From: VRUE01 sp963762205
GTDB lineage: Bacteria; Actinomycetota; Thermoleophilia; Solirubrobacterales; 70-9
Assembly: GCA_963762205.1 (NCBI GenBank)
Contig: CAVXJZ010000006.1
Coordinates: 1-64,000 of the forward strand
Direction of reading: 5' to 3'
Length of the DNA: 64,000 bases
Below are positions 1-7,959 of the stretch, one piece after another (the first letter of the stretch is position 1; every line of letters starts with the position of its first letter). A model generated the notes under the pieces. That model was not told the DNA's origin, did no database searches, and saw nothing but the letters and a program-made list of their open reading frames with translations. The translations under genes were made by a program, and so were the position numbers.

Positions 1-268
1 GCGCGGGCGGGGCGGCGCAAATCTGGATCCCCCTCAGGGCCTCGGTGCCGCAGTGCTCGAAGGCGACGTCGCCACCGTTGACGAGTGCCCGCGTCGTCTG
101 CGAGACGACCACCTCTCCACCGTCTGCCGTGCCCAGCACTCGGGCGGCCTCATGCACCGCGATGCCGCCGATGTCATCTCCTCGCAACTCGATTTCCGCG
201 GTGTGAAGGCCGGCCCGGATCTCACGGACTTCGCACTTACGAGTGCTTCGAAACGACCCGCTCAGGCC
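1..268 (-). pseudogene. Remnant of class III adenylate/guanylate cyclase domain
   Basis: Reading the minus strand from 268 to the window edge gives the end of a class III nucleotidyl cyclase catalytic domain: IRAGLHTAEIE, then GDDIGGIAVHEAARV, then GEVVVSQTTRALV and GTEALRGI. These match the usual IRAGLHTGE / GIAVHxAARV / GTxxLRGI blocks of actinobacterial cyclases, which make cAMP or cGMP in the cytoplasm. The frame is open to the left edge. At its 5' side it runs directly into the stop codon of the neighbouring secreted protein at 269-271, with no ATG, GTG or TTG before the conserved block. The N-terminal catalytic half, including the metal-binding aspartates, is missing, so this looks like a 5'-truncated relic. 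The remainder lies outside the window. Confidence 0.6.
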
Positions 269-808
269 TCAGCCGTAAAGCCTTAAGACGCTGGCCGGCC
301 GACACTGCACTTCCCACTTGAAGCCGCGCGCGGAGAACTTCCGCACCGCCCCGCTCTGGCTGGCGCGTACGGGGTCACCGATCGGCGGTTCGGGCCCGAT
401 CACTTTGTATGTGAGTCTCGTAGGCTTGCTGGCGCCGATCAAGAACGGCGGGTCCGAGAGGTGGACCACCTGAACCGGGGTCTTCCGCATTGAGGAGTTG
501 CAGAAACCTTGCGCCAGGCGCTTCGCCGCGCGCTGCGCTGCCTTCCCGGCCTTATGGCCGGCACCGTTCTCGGCGTTCTTGGCGAACTTCCGCTTGCCGA
601 AGCTGAGTTCGCCGAGATACGCGCCAGGGGCCGGGAAGGTCAGCGTGATCTTCTTCTCGATCGTGAGTAGGCCGCGCCGCTGGGTCGCCGCCTCGGCGGA
701 GGTCGTCGCGAGCAACATTGCGAAGAGGATCGCCACCCCCGCCAGGGCGATGCCAGTCCGCACCGTCGTCGTTCTGAGAAGGACGCTGGTCACTTGAAGA
801 TCCATCAA
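269..808 (-). CDS. Secreted hypothetical protein
   Basis: This 179-residue protein has no family I recognise. The N-terminus looks like a Sec signal peptide: a charged start, a hydrophobic run around residues 18-36 (GIALAGVAILFAMLLA) and a likely cleavage near AEAA. The mature part is basic, with a Lys/Arg/Ala-rich helix around residues 70-95 and two cysteines (CNSS and VQCRP) that could form a disulfide. The upstream Met is the only good start before the signal peptide. Codon use matches the window. It stands alone, ends against the cyclase remnant, and is separated from the next gene by a repeat-bearing gap. Confidence 0.6.
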   Translation of the reverse strand: MMDLQVTSVLLRTTTVRTGIALAGVAILFAMLLATTSAEAATQRRGLLTIEKKITLTFPAPGAYLGELSFGKRKFAKNAENGAGHKAGKAAQRAAKRLAQGFCNSSMRKTPVQVVHLSDPPFLIGASKPTRLTYKVIGPEPPIGDPVRASQSGAVRKFSARGFKWEVQCRPASVLRLYG

Positions 809-884
809 CAGCGTCGCAGCTGCCTTGGGGCCGTGTCAAGGAAGCGCGGCCCGTCTCCATTGGGCTCTGAGCGGACAGTGCTTG

Positions 885-1097
885 GCTTTGGTCAATCGCT
901 GCCTGGCCCCAGCCGGTTCGCCTCGTCTGGAGGAAGGTCGTGGTACCGCTTTGGTACCGGACGCATCGTCCTATTTGTCCGATGTGTCCCGAATCGGGGA
1001 CGCAGGGGACGCATGGGACGCGTCGGGACACATATGACAATCGCGTCCTGCGGCTGGGGGCCGAGCGGTCGCAGGTTCAAATCCTGTCTCCCCGATA
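885..1097 (+). repeat. Intergenic repeat copy A, ending in tRNA-like 3' half
   Basis: About 210 bp match a second copy at 3016-3226. Shared landmarks are CCCCAGCCGGTTCGCCTCGT, TTGGTACCGGA, GGACGCATGGGACG and a closing block GGTCGCAGGTTCAAATCCTG followed by TCTCCCCGA. The last block looks like the T-arm and 3' acceptor strand of a tRNA, closest in memory to tRNA-Pro, with a GGG-like anticodon loop just before it. There is no proper D-arm and no encoded CCA. TCGGGGA near 984 could pair with TCCCCGA at 1090-1096. The gap 809-1188 holds no credible gene. The antisense reading that looks like GFEPATARPPAG is an artefact of the tRNA-like end. Confidence 0.6.
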
Positions 1098-1103
1098 TCC
1101 CGG

Positions 1104-1126
1104 AAGCCCGCTTCGGAAGCGGGCTT
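1104..1126 (+). terminator. Intrinsic terminator hairpin after repeat A
   Basis: A perfect 10-bp stem, AAGCCCGCTT / AAGCGGGCTT with a CGG loop, is followed by a short T-rich stretch. It sits 7 nt after the tRNA-like 3' end, where a tRNA terminator would normally be, and suggests the repeat derives from a transcribed tRNA locus. Confidence 0.6.
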
Positions 1127-1188
1127 TCGGCCTTTGAGGAGCCGGCGCTGGATCTTCTGCGGCGGCCAGGGGGAACTGTCAGGCGCGG

Positions 1189-2757
1189 CTAGCCGACCAC
1201 CTTCAACCTGCCCTGGCCCCGCTTGCTCGGGACGCCCTTGACCACGAACTTGAGCTTGTAGGACCTATGTTTGGCGGCGGGCTTGACGTAGACCTTGAGC
1301 TTGGTTCCGCGCCGGCCCTTGCCCTTGATCTTGCCCAGCTTGCGGCACTTCAGCGCCCTCAGGTAGCGCCGGAGGCTCTTCGGGACAAGGACGCAGACCC
1401 GCGGCTTCTTGGACTTCAGGTCGCCCTGGTTGTAGTACTGGACCTTGATGGCGGCCTTTTTGCCAGGCTTGGCCTTTTTCTTCTTGCTTTTGACCAGGAC
1501 CTTGAGCTTGGCCCGGTTGACCTTCAGCGGGGAGGCTCCCGCGGCGGTCAAGCCGGCCTGGTTGGTCGCGGTCACGAAGCACTGGTACTGGCCCTCGCTG
1601 GTGGCCTCGAGCTGGTTGGAGGCGGCTCCGGCGACCGGCTTGCCGTTTCGAGTCCACTGGTAGGAGTAGGCGCGCGGGCTCTGGTAGACGAAGGATCCGG
1701 CGTAATCGGCGCTCCACTCGCCCTGCGAGCAGGAGAGCCGCTGGCGGGATTTGGGGGAGCGGGTGAGCCCGGGGGCGACGGCGGCGGTAGGGCTCTTGAT
1801 GATCACGGGGTCCTGGGGTCCGTCCACAGGCGCGATCAGCGGCGTGATGCCGCCGCCGGCGCCGGGCACGCCGGCCATCCCGGCGAAGCCGATCGCGCCC
1901 GCGCGCACTTCGCCCCGTTCGTAGTTGCCCCAATACGCCTTGTTCAGCGAGGGGTCGAGCGCGATGCCGTAGGGGCCTTCCACCGTCGCCCCGGCGAGGT
2001 CCAGCGGGCCACCGCCACCGCCGGCGACGTTGGCGAAGAATGCGTGGTTGGGGGAGCCGCCCTGCGCCACCCAGTAGAGACGTCCACCGGACGGATCGAC
2101 GGCCAGGCCGCTGAAGGAGCTGAACGCCGGGAACCCGCTCATGTTCACGTCGCCGCCGCCGCCGCTGTTGTCGGCGTTCGCGTAGGAGAAGCCTTCGGGG
2201 TTCTGGTTGAACCAGTAGACCCGGCTCGCGACCGGGTCGATCGCAACCCGGTAGGGGCTTTCAAGGGTCGCCCCGGCAGTGTTGAGGACGCCGCCGAGCG
2301 AGCCGTCGATGCGCGCCCAGGCGATCGAATCGGGGCCTTTGCCGCCGTTGGCCCAGTAGACCAATCTCGTGGCCGGATCGACGGCGATGCCGAACGGCCC
2401 GTCGACCGGCGCGCCTGGAGCACTGAACACACCGGCGCCGCTGCCGTCAAGGTTGACGAAGAGAATCTGCCCTTCTTTTTCGGTTCCGCCGGCGCTGCTG
2501 GCGACGAAAAGGCGGTTGGTGACGGTGTCGTAGGCGAGCCCTTCGGGGTGTTCGGGGACCGCTCCGGCCAGGTTCAACGCGCCACCGCCGCTGCCGTCGA
2601 TGTTGGCGACCGAGACCGTGTTCGAGTTGTAGTTCGCCCAGTAGAGCAGTTCGTTTGCCCCCGCCCGCGGTGCGATCGTCAGTAGCGCCGGGATGGCGAG
2701 GGCCGCAGCCCAGGCGAGGAGGTAGCGGTGGCCCTGGGTGAAGGAGACGAGCTTCAC
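1189..2757 (-). CDS. Secreted NHL/YWTD-type beta-propeller protein with Ig-like domain
   Basis: Probable extracellular protein of about 522 residues. After a signal peptide (LLAWAAALAIPALLTI, cleavage near RAGA) come repeated propeller blades of about 45 residues. Each blade has a YWAN/YWFN/YWGN motif, a small-residue stretch such as GSGGG, and a LAGATVEGPYGIALDP-like loop, which resembles YWTD/NHL surface propellers. Around residues 320-400 an Ig-like segment (YSYQWTRNGKPVAGA...YQCFVTATN) follows. The C-terminus is a Lys-rich beta segment. I chose the GTG at 2757 because it gives a clean signal peptide. The frame is open to an ATG at 2928, but that extension is Arg/Ser-rich and unlike a leader. 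It lies between the two direct repeats A and B. Confidence 0.7.
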   Translation of the reverse strand: MKLVSFTQGHRYLLAWAAALAIPALLTIAPRAGANELLYWANYNSNTVSVANIDGSGGGALNLAGAVPEHPEGLAYDTVTNRLFVASSAGGTEKEGQILFVNLDGSGAGVFSAPGAPVDGPFGIAVDPATRLVYWANGGKGPDSIAWARIDGSLGGVLNTAGATLESPYRVAIDPVASRVYWFNQNPEGFSYANADNSGGGGDVNMSGFPAFSSFSGLAVDPSGGRLYWVAQGGSPNHAFFANVAGGGGGPLDLAGATVEGPYGIALDPSLNKAYWGNYERGEVRAGAIGFAGMAGVPGAGGGITPLIAPVDGPQDPVIIKSPTAAVAPGLTRSPKSRQRLSCSQGEWSADYAGSFVYQSPRAYSYQWTRNGKPVAGAASNQLEATSEGQYQCFVTATNQAGLTAAGASPLKVNRAKLKVLVKSKKKKAKPGKKAAIKVQYYNQGDLKSKKPRVCVLVPKSLRRYLRALKCRKLGKIKGKGRRGTKLKVYVKPAAKHRSYKLKFVVKGVPSKRGQGRLKVVG

Positions 2758-2794
2758 TTGAGATCGATCACTTTGTAGACGAGGAGGAAGCAAC

Positions 2795-3010
2795 ACGCTA
2801 ACGGAAAACGAACCCGCCCGCATCGAAGCCTGCGCCAGCGGCGGCCGCGCCCTTGCCTCAAAGAACCTGACTGGACGGCTCGACTCCGAGGACGCCGCCG
2901 ACCTCGACCTCGACCCCGCCTGCCTCACCTACATGGTGCTCGGCGACGTCGAAGCCGCGACCGAGAAGGCCCAGCACGATGCCGCACCATCCCCGTTTGC
3001 TAGATCTAGG
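2795..3010 (+). pseudogene. Possible short gene fragment (acidic, unknown)
   Basis: The plus strand here reads like real protein: LTENEPARIEACASGGRALA, then SEDAADLDLDPACLTYMVLG. It lies behind a good Shine-Dalgarno-like GAGGAGG at 2781-2787, but no ATG, GTG or TTG follows at the right distance. The codon in that place is ACG, and the frame then runs into repeat B. It could be the end of a lost gene or a start-less relic. I do not recognise the family. Confidence 0.25.
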
Positions 3011-3015
3011 TCGAT

Positions 3016-3226
3016 TTGGACAACAACTGCCTCTCCCCAGCCGGTTCGCCTCGTTTGGAGGCGTGGTCGTGCTACCGCCTTGGTACCGGATACATCGTCC
3101 GATACGTCCCATACGTCCCGAGCGGGGGACAGGAGGGACGCATGGGACGGGGTGGGACGCATAGGGCACTGGTGCCCTCCGGCTGGGGGCCGAGCGGTCG
3201 CAGGTTCAAATCCTGTCTCCCCGAGC
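3016..3226 (+). repeat. Intergenic repeat copy B, ending in tRNA-like 3' half
   Basis: Second copy of the element described at 885-1097, in the same orientation. The conserved segments keep the same order, and the closing T-arm/acceptor-like block at about 3196-3226 is identical through CTCCCCGA before diverging. Identity is clear at both ends and lower in the middle. Together the copies form direct repeats about 2.1 kb apart around the beta-propeller gene. No integrase or transposase is visible between them. Confidence 0.6.
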
Positions 3227-3289
3227 AAACGTGACGGGAATTAACGTGACGGTAGTGGCCGTGACGTCATATCGTGCTAAGCTGAGCGC

Positions 3290-4069
3290 ATGACGGCACG
3301 GATGGAAGAGTCTGCCGACCGCGTGGCATCCAACGGAGCCCAGCCGACCCATATGACGATCGAGCAGCTCTCCGCTCGTTCCGGCATCACGGTCCGGAAT
3401 ATCCGCTCGCATCGCGCGCGTGGGCTGCTCCCCCCGCCGGAGGTCCGCGACCGGATCGGCTATTACGGGCCGGAGCACCTCAACCGGCTGCGGTTGATCC
3501 AAGAACTGCAGGGGGAGGGGTTCAATCTCAAGGGGATCGAGCGCCTTCTCGAGAAACGACTTGGCCCCGCCGAGCAGATGCTCTCCTTCAAGCGCGATTT
3601 GGAGGCCTTCGAGAGCGAGGAGCCTCAGACGTTCACGCGGGACGAACTTCTTGCGCGCTTCGGCGACGAGAGTGACGCCGCCATCAAACGGGCGGCGGAG
3701 TTTGGCGCGCTGGTGCCCACCGGTGAGGGCCGCTACGAGGCGCCGTTCCCGTCGCTTCTCGACGCGGCCGAGGCGGTCGTCGAGGAGGGGGTCCCCCTGG
3801 ACCACACCCTTGTCGTCTTCGGCAAGGTTCAGGGCCGCTGCAGGTCGGTCGCCCATGAGTTCGTGAGGCTGTTCCTCGAGGACGTCTGGAAGCCCTTCGA
3901 GGCGGGCGGCTACCCGGATGAGCGATGGCCCGAAGTCCGCGAGGCGCTGCACCGACTGCGCCCGCTCTCCTCGCGGGCGCTCGCGGCGATCTACCAGATG
4001 ACGATGGCCGATGAGGTCGACTCGGCGTTCGGGAGGCAGCTCGAGCGTCTAACCAAGGGAAAGAGCTAG
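3290..4069 (+). CDS. MerR family transcriptional regulator
   Basis: This 259-residue DNA-binding protein has a typical MerR winged helix at residues 21-90: MTIEQLSARSGITVRNIRSH, then the wing region (RARGLLPPPEV...IGYYGPEHLNRLRLIQELQ) and FNLKGIERLL. The C-terminal 150 residues are helical with no metal-binding cysteines, so a metal sensor is unlikely; this part probably senses a metabolite or controls dimerisation. Start is the ATG at 3290, with an ATG at 3353 as an alternative. It is followed after 10 nt by two paralogous small proteins, so it probably regulates or is co-transcribed with them. MerR-type regulators of polyhydroxyalkanoate or lipid storage would fit, but that is inference. 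Confidence 0.85.
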   Translation: MTARMEESADRVASNGAQPTHMTIEQLSARSGITVRNIRSHRARGLLPPPEVRDRIGYYGPEHLNRLRLIQELQGEGFNLKGIERLLEKRLGPAEQMLSFKRDLEAFESEEPQTFTRDELLARFGDESDAAIKRAAEFGALVPTGEGRYEAPFPSLLDAAEAVVEEGVPLDHTLVVFGKVQGRCRSVAHEFVRLFLEDVWKPFEAGGYPDERWPEVREALHRLRPLSSRALAAIYQMTMADEVDSAFGRQLERLTKGKS

Positions 4070-4079
4070 GAGGATTGAA

Positions 4080-4433
4080 ATGCCGACAGAGAACGCCATG
4101 GCGCCGGCCAAGCTCGAGGACAGGGCTTCCAATCGGACAAGCAATCCCCAAGGTGTGTCGGATGACGTCTTGAAGCAGTGGCTCGAGCTGGCCGTGACGG
4201 GCCAGCGAACCGCGAGCGCGACGGTGCGCAAATTCGTCGACACCGTCGACAAGGTCGCACCCCTTGACAGCGTCGGACTGGCCAAGCGACGGGAGGTAAT
4301 CGCCGCGGCGCTGGACATGACGCAACGGTTGGCCCATGCGCCTTACGACGTCGGGCGCGGCCTCGTGCAGAGCACCGTGCTGGTCAACGTCGACGTCGAC
4401 GTCGACGTCGCGTCCCAACCACCACCCACCTAA
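4080..4433 (+). CDS. Small helical phasin-like protein (paralogue 1)
   Basis: A 117-residue protein predicted to be mostly alpha-helical. The core LKQWLELAVTGQRTASATVR, then KFVDTVDKVAP and DMTQRLAHAPYDVGRGLV, matches the next gene's core (LEQVQTGQRSAIEAVRKFM...EMTERLGKAQHDFVRNVV). The amphipathic pattern and length recall phasins, which coat polyhydroxyalkanoate granules; this is a resemblance, not a family assignment. It starts 10 nt after the MerR gene with GGAGG at 4070-4074. Oddly, the C-terminus carries an in-frame hexanucleotide repeat (GTCGAC units around 4383-4411) coding VDVDVDVDV, a likely hypervariable tract. Confidence 0.65.
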   Translation: MPTENAMAPAKLEDRASNRTSNPQGVSDDVLKQWLELAVTGQRTASATVRKFVDTVDKVAPLDSVGLAKRREVIAAALDMTQRLAHAPYDVGRGLVQSTVLVNVDVDVDVASQPPPT

Positions 4434-4453
4434 TTCAAGCGAGAGGACTCAAG

Positions 4454-4795
4454 ATGCCGGCAACCAGGACGAAACCCCAGAAAGCTCGTCAACGGAACAC
4501 CGTCGAAAGCTCCGGACGCGAGACATCGAAGATCAAGAAGACCACCGAGCTCTCCGAGCAGGTGCTCGAGCAGGTCCAGACCGGACAGCGCAGTGCGATC
4601 GAGGCGGTCCGTAAGTTCATGGCGTCCGCCGACCAGGCGCTCCCGTCGCGGGCCGACGGCCCGTCCAGACGGCAGGAGATCATCGACTCAGCGCTGGAGA
4701 TGACGGAGCGGCTCGGCAAGGCGCAGCACGACTTCGTGCGCAACGTCGTGCACAGCGCCGGCGAGACGCTCGGCGGCTCGAACGGATCCAAGTGA
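4454..4795 (+). CDS. Small helical phasin-like protein (paralogue 2)
   Basis: A 113-residue protein homologous to the preceding gene over about 80 residues: a long amphipathic helix (LSEQVLEQVQTGQRSAIEAV), an Asp/Ala-Pro turn, and a second helix (IIDSALEMTERLGKAQHDFV). The first 30 residues are basic and probably disordered. It starts 20 nt after its paralogue behind GAGAGGA, so the three genes from 3290 form one operon. The pair looks like a tandem duplication. A phasin-like or membrane-surface-binding role is possible. No catalytic motif is visible. Confidence 0.65.
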   Translation: MPATRTKPQKARQRNTVESSGRETSKIKKTTELSEQVLEQVQTGQRSAIEAVRKFMASADQALPSRADGPSRRQEIIDSALEMTERLGKAQHDFVRNVVHSAGETLGGSNGSK

Positions 4796-4820
4796 TGCCC
4801 GACAGGGGTGGCGGCAGGCC

Positions 4821-5253
4821 ATGAGCATGCGCTACTCCCCAGTGGGCCGCCTGCGCAGCCTCCCCGGCGACCTGGCGGCGGCGCTGCGCCTCATATTCCT
4901 TCGATAGCGGAGCACACGTCCAGTCTGCACGAGATGACGGGCAGGCTCACGCGCATCTCCGGCGACACGGAGGCCCTGCCGCCCCTGGGAAGAAACATGG
5001 AGCGTGTCGCCGAGGCGACCAGCGTCATCGACACGAGGCTAGCCGCGATCGAGAAGGCCATGCCGGTGCTCGTCGAAGTCCAGAGGCCTCTGGATCAGCT
5101 GCCGGAAACGATGGCCGGCTCGACGAGGGCATCGACCGTCTCAGCACGCTGATGGAGCGGATGCTCCCCCCGGATGGGCTCGGCGTGAGCGTCGAGGCTC
5201 TTCGAGTCGAGGTGGGCCCCGTCACCCGCCTCGCCAGTCGAGCGCCGGGGTAG
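4821..5253 (+). pseudogene. Frameshifted coiled-coil protein gene
   Basis: Three reading frames must be joined to give one protein. It starts MSMRYSPVGRLRSLPGDLAA, continues in a second frame (IPSIAEHTSSLHEMTGRLTR... then VAEATSVIDTRLAAIEKAMP), and ends in a third (DEGIDRLSTLMERML...VEALRVEVGPVTRLASRAPG). The spacing of Leu/Ile and the repeated SxxxxM/L pattern suggest a helical or coiled-coil protein of about 140 residues. The breaks are near 4895 and 5115. It starts 26 nt after the phasin-like pair and ends just before a terminator, so it was probably the last gene of that operon. It is either decayed or affected by sequence errors. Confidence 0.55.
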
Positions 5254-5266
5254 AGAAGGAGTGACT

Positions 5267-5293
5267 AGCCCGCCCGCATCGGGCGGGCGGGCT
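5267..5293 (+). terminator. GC-rich terminator hairpin closing the MerR operon
   Basis: AGCCCGCCCG pairs perfectly with CGGGCGGGCT across a 7-nt loop, 13 nt after the stop of the broken coiled-coil gene. There is no long T-tract, as is common for terminators in high-GC actinobacteria. Confidence 0.6.
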
Positions 5294-5330
5294 TCCTCCA
5301 ACCGCACGACTAGACTCGCACCGAGCCGAG

Positions 5331-5456
5331 ATGACGCCGGTGCTCATTCGCAATTGTGAGAACGAGCCGATCGAGTCGGTGGCCGATTGGGGGCTGGAGC
5401 AGGCGATTGCCGACGGCCCCTCGGAGATGGTCGCCGTGGTCAGAGCGTCCGGGTGA
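5331..5456 (+). CDS. Short ORF upstream of the acyltransferase
   Basis: A 41-codon reading frame begins MTPVLIRNCENEPIESVADW and ends in ASG. Its TGA is one base from the GTG start of the acyltransferase gene, so translation of the two is probably coupled. The composition looks like protein rather than a chance frame, but I recognise no family. It could be a leader peptide or the start of a former longer gene. No strong ribosome-binding site is visible. Confidence 0.3.
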   Translation: MTPVLIRNCENEPIESVADWGLEQAIADGPSEMVAVVRASG

Positions 5457-5457
5457 T

Positions 5458-6348
5458 GTGAGCGTGGATCGATCGAACGCGGATGTCGCAGCTTTCACGC
5501 CTCCCGGCGCGGTTGAGTTCGTGGCGGTCGAGGCGCTACTGGCTCCATGGCGCGCGTTGACCGATCCGCGATTCGACGGCTGGGAGCAGCTGCCGAGCGA
5601 TGAGCGGTACCTGCTTGTCGGCAACCACACGACGCTTGGCCTGTTCGACGTGCCGTTCCTCGTGCTTGCCATCCACGCGCGAACGGGTGTGTTCGTCCGC
5701 TCGCTCGGCGAGCGCCAGCACTACCGGGTTCCGATCTGGCGAGACCTGCTCTCGCATCTCGGCACGGTGAATGGGACGCGTGAGAACACCCGTCGGCTAC
5801 TCGCGGACGGGCAGCCCGTGCTCGTCTTTCCGGGCGGCGGGCGCGAGGTCGCACGGCACCGCGGAGACCACTATCCGTTGCTGTGGCGCGAGCGGATCGG
5901 CTTCGCACGCCTAGCGCTCGAGTTCTCCTACACCGTCGTCCCGTTCTCGATGATCGGTGTCGACGAGATGTGGGATGTCCTCGTCGACACCGACGACCCG
6001 CTGTATGCGCCGGTGCGCGCGCTCGCGGCGCGAGTCGATGTCGACCCCGAGCTGCTCTGGCCGCTGGTCCGAGGTCTTGGACCGACGCCGCTGCCCCGAC
6101 CCCAGCGGATCTACGGACGGTTCGCCGCACCGATCGATGCCCGTTCGTTCGGTTCCTCCTGGGGGGATACGAGCGCCGCGAAAGCGCTACGCGACGCGGT
6201 GCGAGCCGCAGTACAGCGAGGCATCCGCGACCTGCAGGCCGAACGTGCCCATGACCCGGCCCGCAGCCTCGCGCCGCGGCTGTGGGGCGAGGCGAAACGA
6301 CTGACCCACGCGCAGGCCGCCACGCTCCGCCGGATCCTGCGGTTGTAG
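5458..6348 (+). CDS. PlsC-like (TMEM68-type) acyltransferase
   Basis: Predicted glycerolipid acyltransferase of 296 residues at the cytoplasmic membrane. The catalytic block NHTTLGLFD at residues 56-64 is the HX4D-type site with its usual spacing in this subfamily. FPGGGRE at about residue 125 matches the glycine-rich substrate motif of TMEM68/DAGAT-like enzymes. The C-terminal half contains the basic, Pro-rich part that often follows. Start is GTG at 5458; the frame is open further upstream, but that part is Arg/Ser-rich and overlaps the short ORF. The acyl acceptor cannot be told from sequence. With the neighbouring phasin-like genes it would fit storage-lipid metabolism, which is inference. 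Confidence 0.75.
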   Translation: MSVDRSNADVAAFTPPGAVEFVAVEALLAPWRALTDPRFDGWEQLPSDERYLLVGNHTTLGLFDVPFLVLAIHARTGVFVRSLGERQHYRVPIWRDLLSHLGTVNGTRENTRRLLADGQPVLVFPGGGREVARHRGDHYPLLWRERIGFARLALEFSYTVVPFSMIGVDEMWDVLVDTDDPLYAPVRALAARVDVDPELLWPLVRGLGPTPLPRPQRIYGRFAAPIDARSFGSSWGDTSAAKALRDAVRAAVQRGIRDLQAERAHDPARSLAPRLWGEAKRLTHAQAATLRRILRL

Positions 6349-6473
6349 GCGGAGAGGCCCGAGCCCGCTCGAGCTTCGGGATTGGTAGTGCGAGGCGGTC
6401 CTCGGTGTCAGAATCGCTGCAAACGGACACCTTTCGGGCCTACCTGCGAAGTCATGGATGAGGGCGTGCGAGG

Positions 6474-7667
6474 TCAACCATCGAAGAAGCGAAGGATCGC
6501 CGCGTGGGTCTGCTTCGGAGCCTCAAGCTGGGGGACGTGGCCGCAATCGAGCTCGAGGTGGCGGGCGGTGGGAAGCGCGCGCTCGACATGGTTCTTGAAG
6601 GCGATCGGCACGAGCTGGTCCTGGCGGCCCCAGACGAAGAGGGTCTCGGATGAGATCCCGGCGAGGCGAGACCAGAGGCCACGCTCGCCGTGCGGCTCGT
6701 CGAGGTAGATGTTGCGCGCCGCCTCATAGAAGGCGACCCGCCCGCGCGGGGTGAGAAACGAGCGCAGGAACTCATCTACCCCGGCCGCCGACCAGCCGTC
6801 CCTTCCGCCCGGAACCAGACTGCGGACGATCGGCTCGGTGATTACGCGCGGGGCCGGCTGGATCAGGCCGAGCAGCGGCAGCGGCGCTTGGAGGAGCCAG
6901 CGCCAGCGGCGCCCGCGCAGCCAGGCGAGCGCGGGGCTCAGCAGCGCCGCCTTCCCGATCCGCTCGGGATGCAGGAGCGCGAACTCGATCGCCACCCGAC
7001 CGCCCATGCTGTTTCCGATCAGGTGCGCGCTGCCGATCCCGAGCTTGTCGAGCAGCGCGATTACGCAGTCAGCGAAGTAGGGCGCGTCGTAGGCGGCTCT
7101 GAGCGGCTTGTCGGAGTCGCCGAACCCGGGCAGGTCGAGCGCGAGCACCCGGTAGCGATCGGCGAGAGCGGCGACGGTGGGCAGGAAGGAGGCCTTTGTG
7201 CCCCCGAGTCCGTGGACGCAGAGCACCGCGTCACCCTCGCCCGCGGAGAGGGTGGAGATCTTCCCGTGGCGGGTCGCGAACGAGTCGAAGCGAAGCCGGC
7301 GATCGTTGGCGAGGTCGCTGGTGGCGGCGAGGAAGCCGACCCCGAGGTGGAGGTTCTGGCGCACGCTGAGTTGTCGCGCTCGGAATGCGTCCATCCCCCC
7401 GCGCACATCCCGCGCGATCCGCTCCCAGGTGGCCCGGTCGGCGCTCAGCAGAGCGTCGGGCTGCTCATCGGCCGCTCGGCGGAGGGCGATCGTCTCGGGC
7501 TCGATCACCGCGTCCCAGGCGCCCTCGCCATCGACGACCAGGCGGATCAGCGCCCCGCCGCTGGGGACGTCAATCACCTCGGGATCGAAGCGCTCGAGGA
7601 GAGCGGTGATAGCGCGGGGCGGGTGACTCCTTGTTGGCGGCCGCTGCTCGGCCTCGACGGTGGTCAC
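6474..7667 (-). CDS. Alpha/beta hydrolase with N-terminal SCP2-like domain
   Basis: A 397-residue two-domain protein. Residues 25-110 resemble an SCP2/sterol-carrier-type domain (VDGEGAWDAVIEPETIALRR, then PDALLSADRATWERIARDV), which commonly binds lipids. Residues 125-395 are an alpha/beta hydrolase: oxyanion segment VHGLGGTKAS, LDLPGFGDSDKP, nucleophile elbow GNSMGG, acid in WGRQDQLVP and catalytic His in CGHVPQLE. Likely an esterase or acyltransferase acting on hydrophobic substrates. It converges on the acyltransferase gene with a 125-bp gap that shows no clear terminator. Start is the ATG at 7667. Confidence 0.8.
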   Translation of the reverse strand: MTTVEAEQRPPTRSHPPRAITALLERFDPEVIDVPSGGALIRLVVDGEGAWDAVIEPETIALRRAADEQPDALLSADRATWERIARDVRGGMDAFRARQLSVRQNLHLGVGFLAATSDLANDRRLRFDSFATRHGKISTLSAGEGDAVLCVHGLGGTKASFLPTVAALADRYRVLALDLPGFGDSDKPLRAAYDAPYFADCVIALLDKLGIGSAHLIGNSMGGRVAIEFALLHPERIGKAALLSPALAWLRGRRWRWLLQAPLPLLGLIQPAPRVITEPIVRSLVPGGRDGWSAAGVDEFLRSFLTPRGRVAFYEAARNIYLDEPHGERGLWSRLAGISSETLFVWGRQDQLVPIAFKNHVERALPTARHLELDCGHVPQLEAPKQTHAAILRFFDG

Positions 7668-7959
7668 CGCCCAAGTATGCCGCCACCGTCGGTGGCGTCT
7701 CGTATCTGGCTAGGACGCCCAACGCTTGCTGTTCGACTATCCGCGTGTGGTCGCGAGAGATGAATCGGGCCCCCCGCTATGCCGATCGGCACCTTCAACC
7801 TGCACTCGGTTTGGTGCCGAGTGGTCGTTGGCTGAGGCGAGGTGGCAGGCCGCCTGGGCCCTGCGCGACCGTCGCCTGCCCCGACGCTGCGCAAAGGGGG
7901 ACCCCCTCCGGACGTCCATCGGCGGGGACGCGGGAACGGGTGGGGACGGAACGACGGCG

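Noticed and set aside
885..1097. A functional tRNA-Pro gene in repeat A
   Set aside because: The T-arm and acceptor match, but the D-arm is absent and the anticodon stem is mismatched.
885..3226. Repeats A and B as attachment sites of an integrated element
   Set aside because: They are direct repeats next to a tRNA-like sequence, but the 2.1 kb between holds only a secreted propeller gene. There is no integrase or phage gene.
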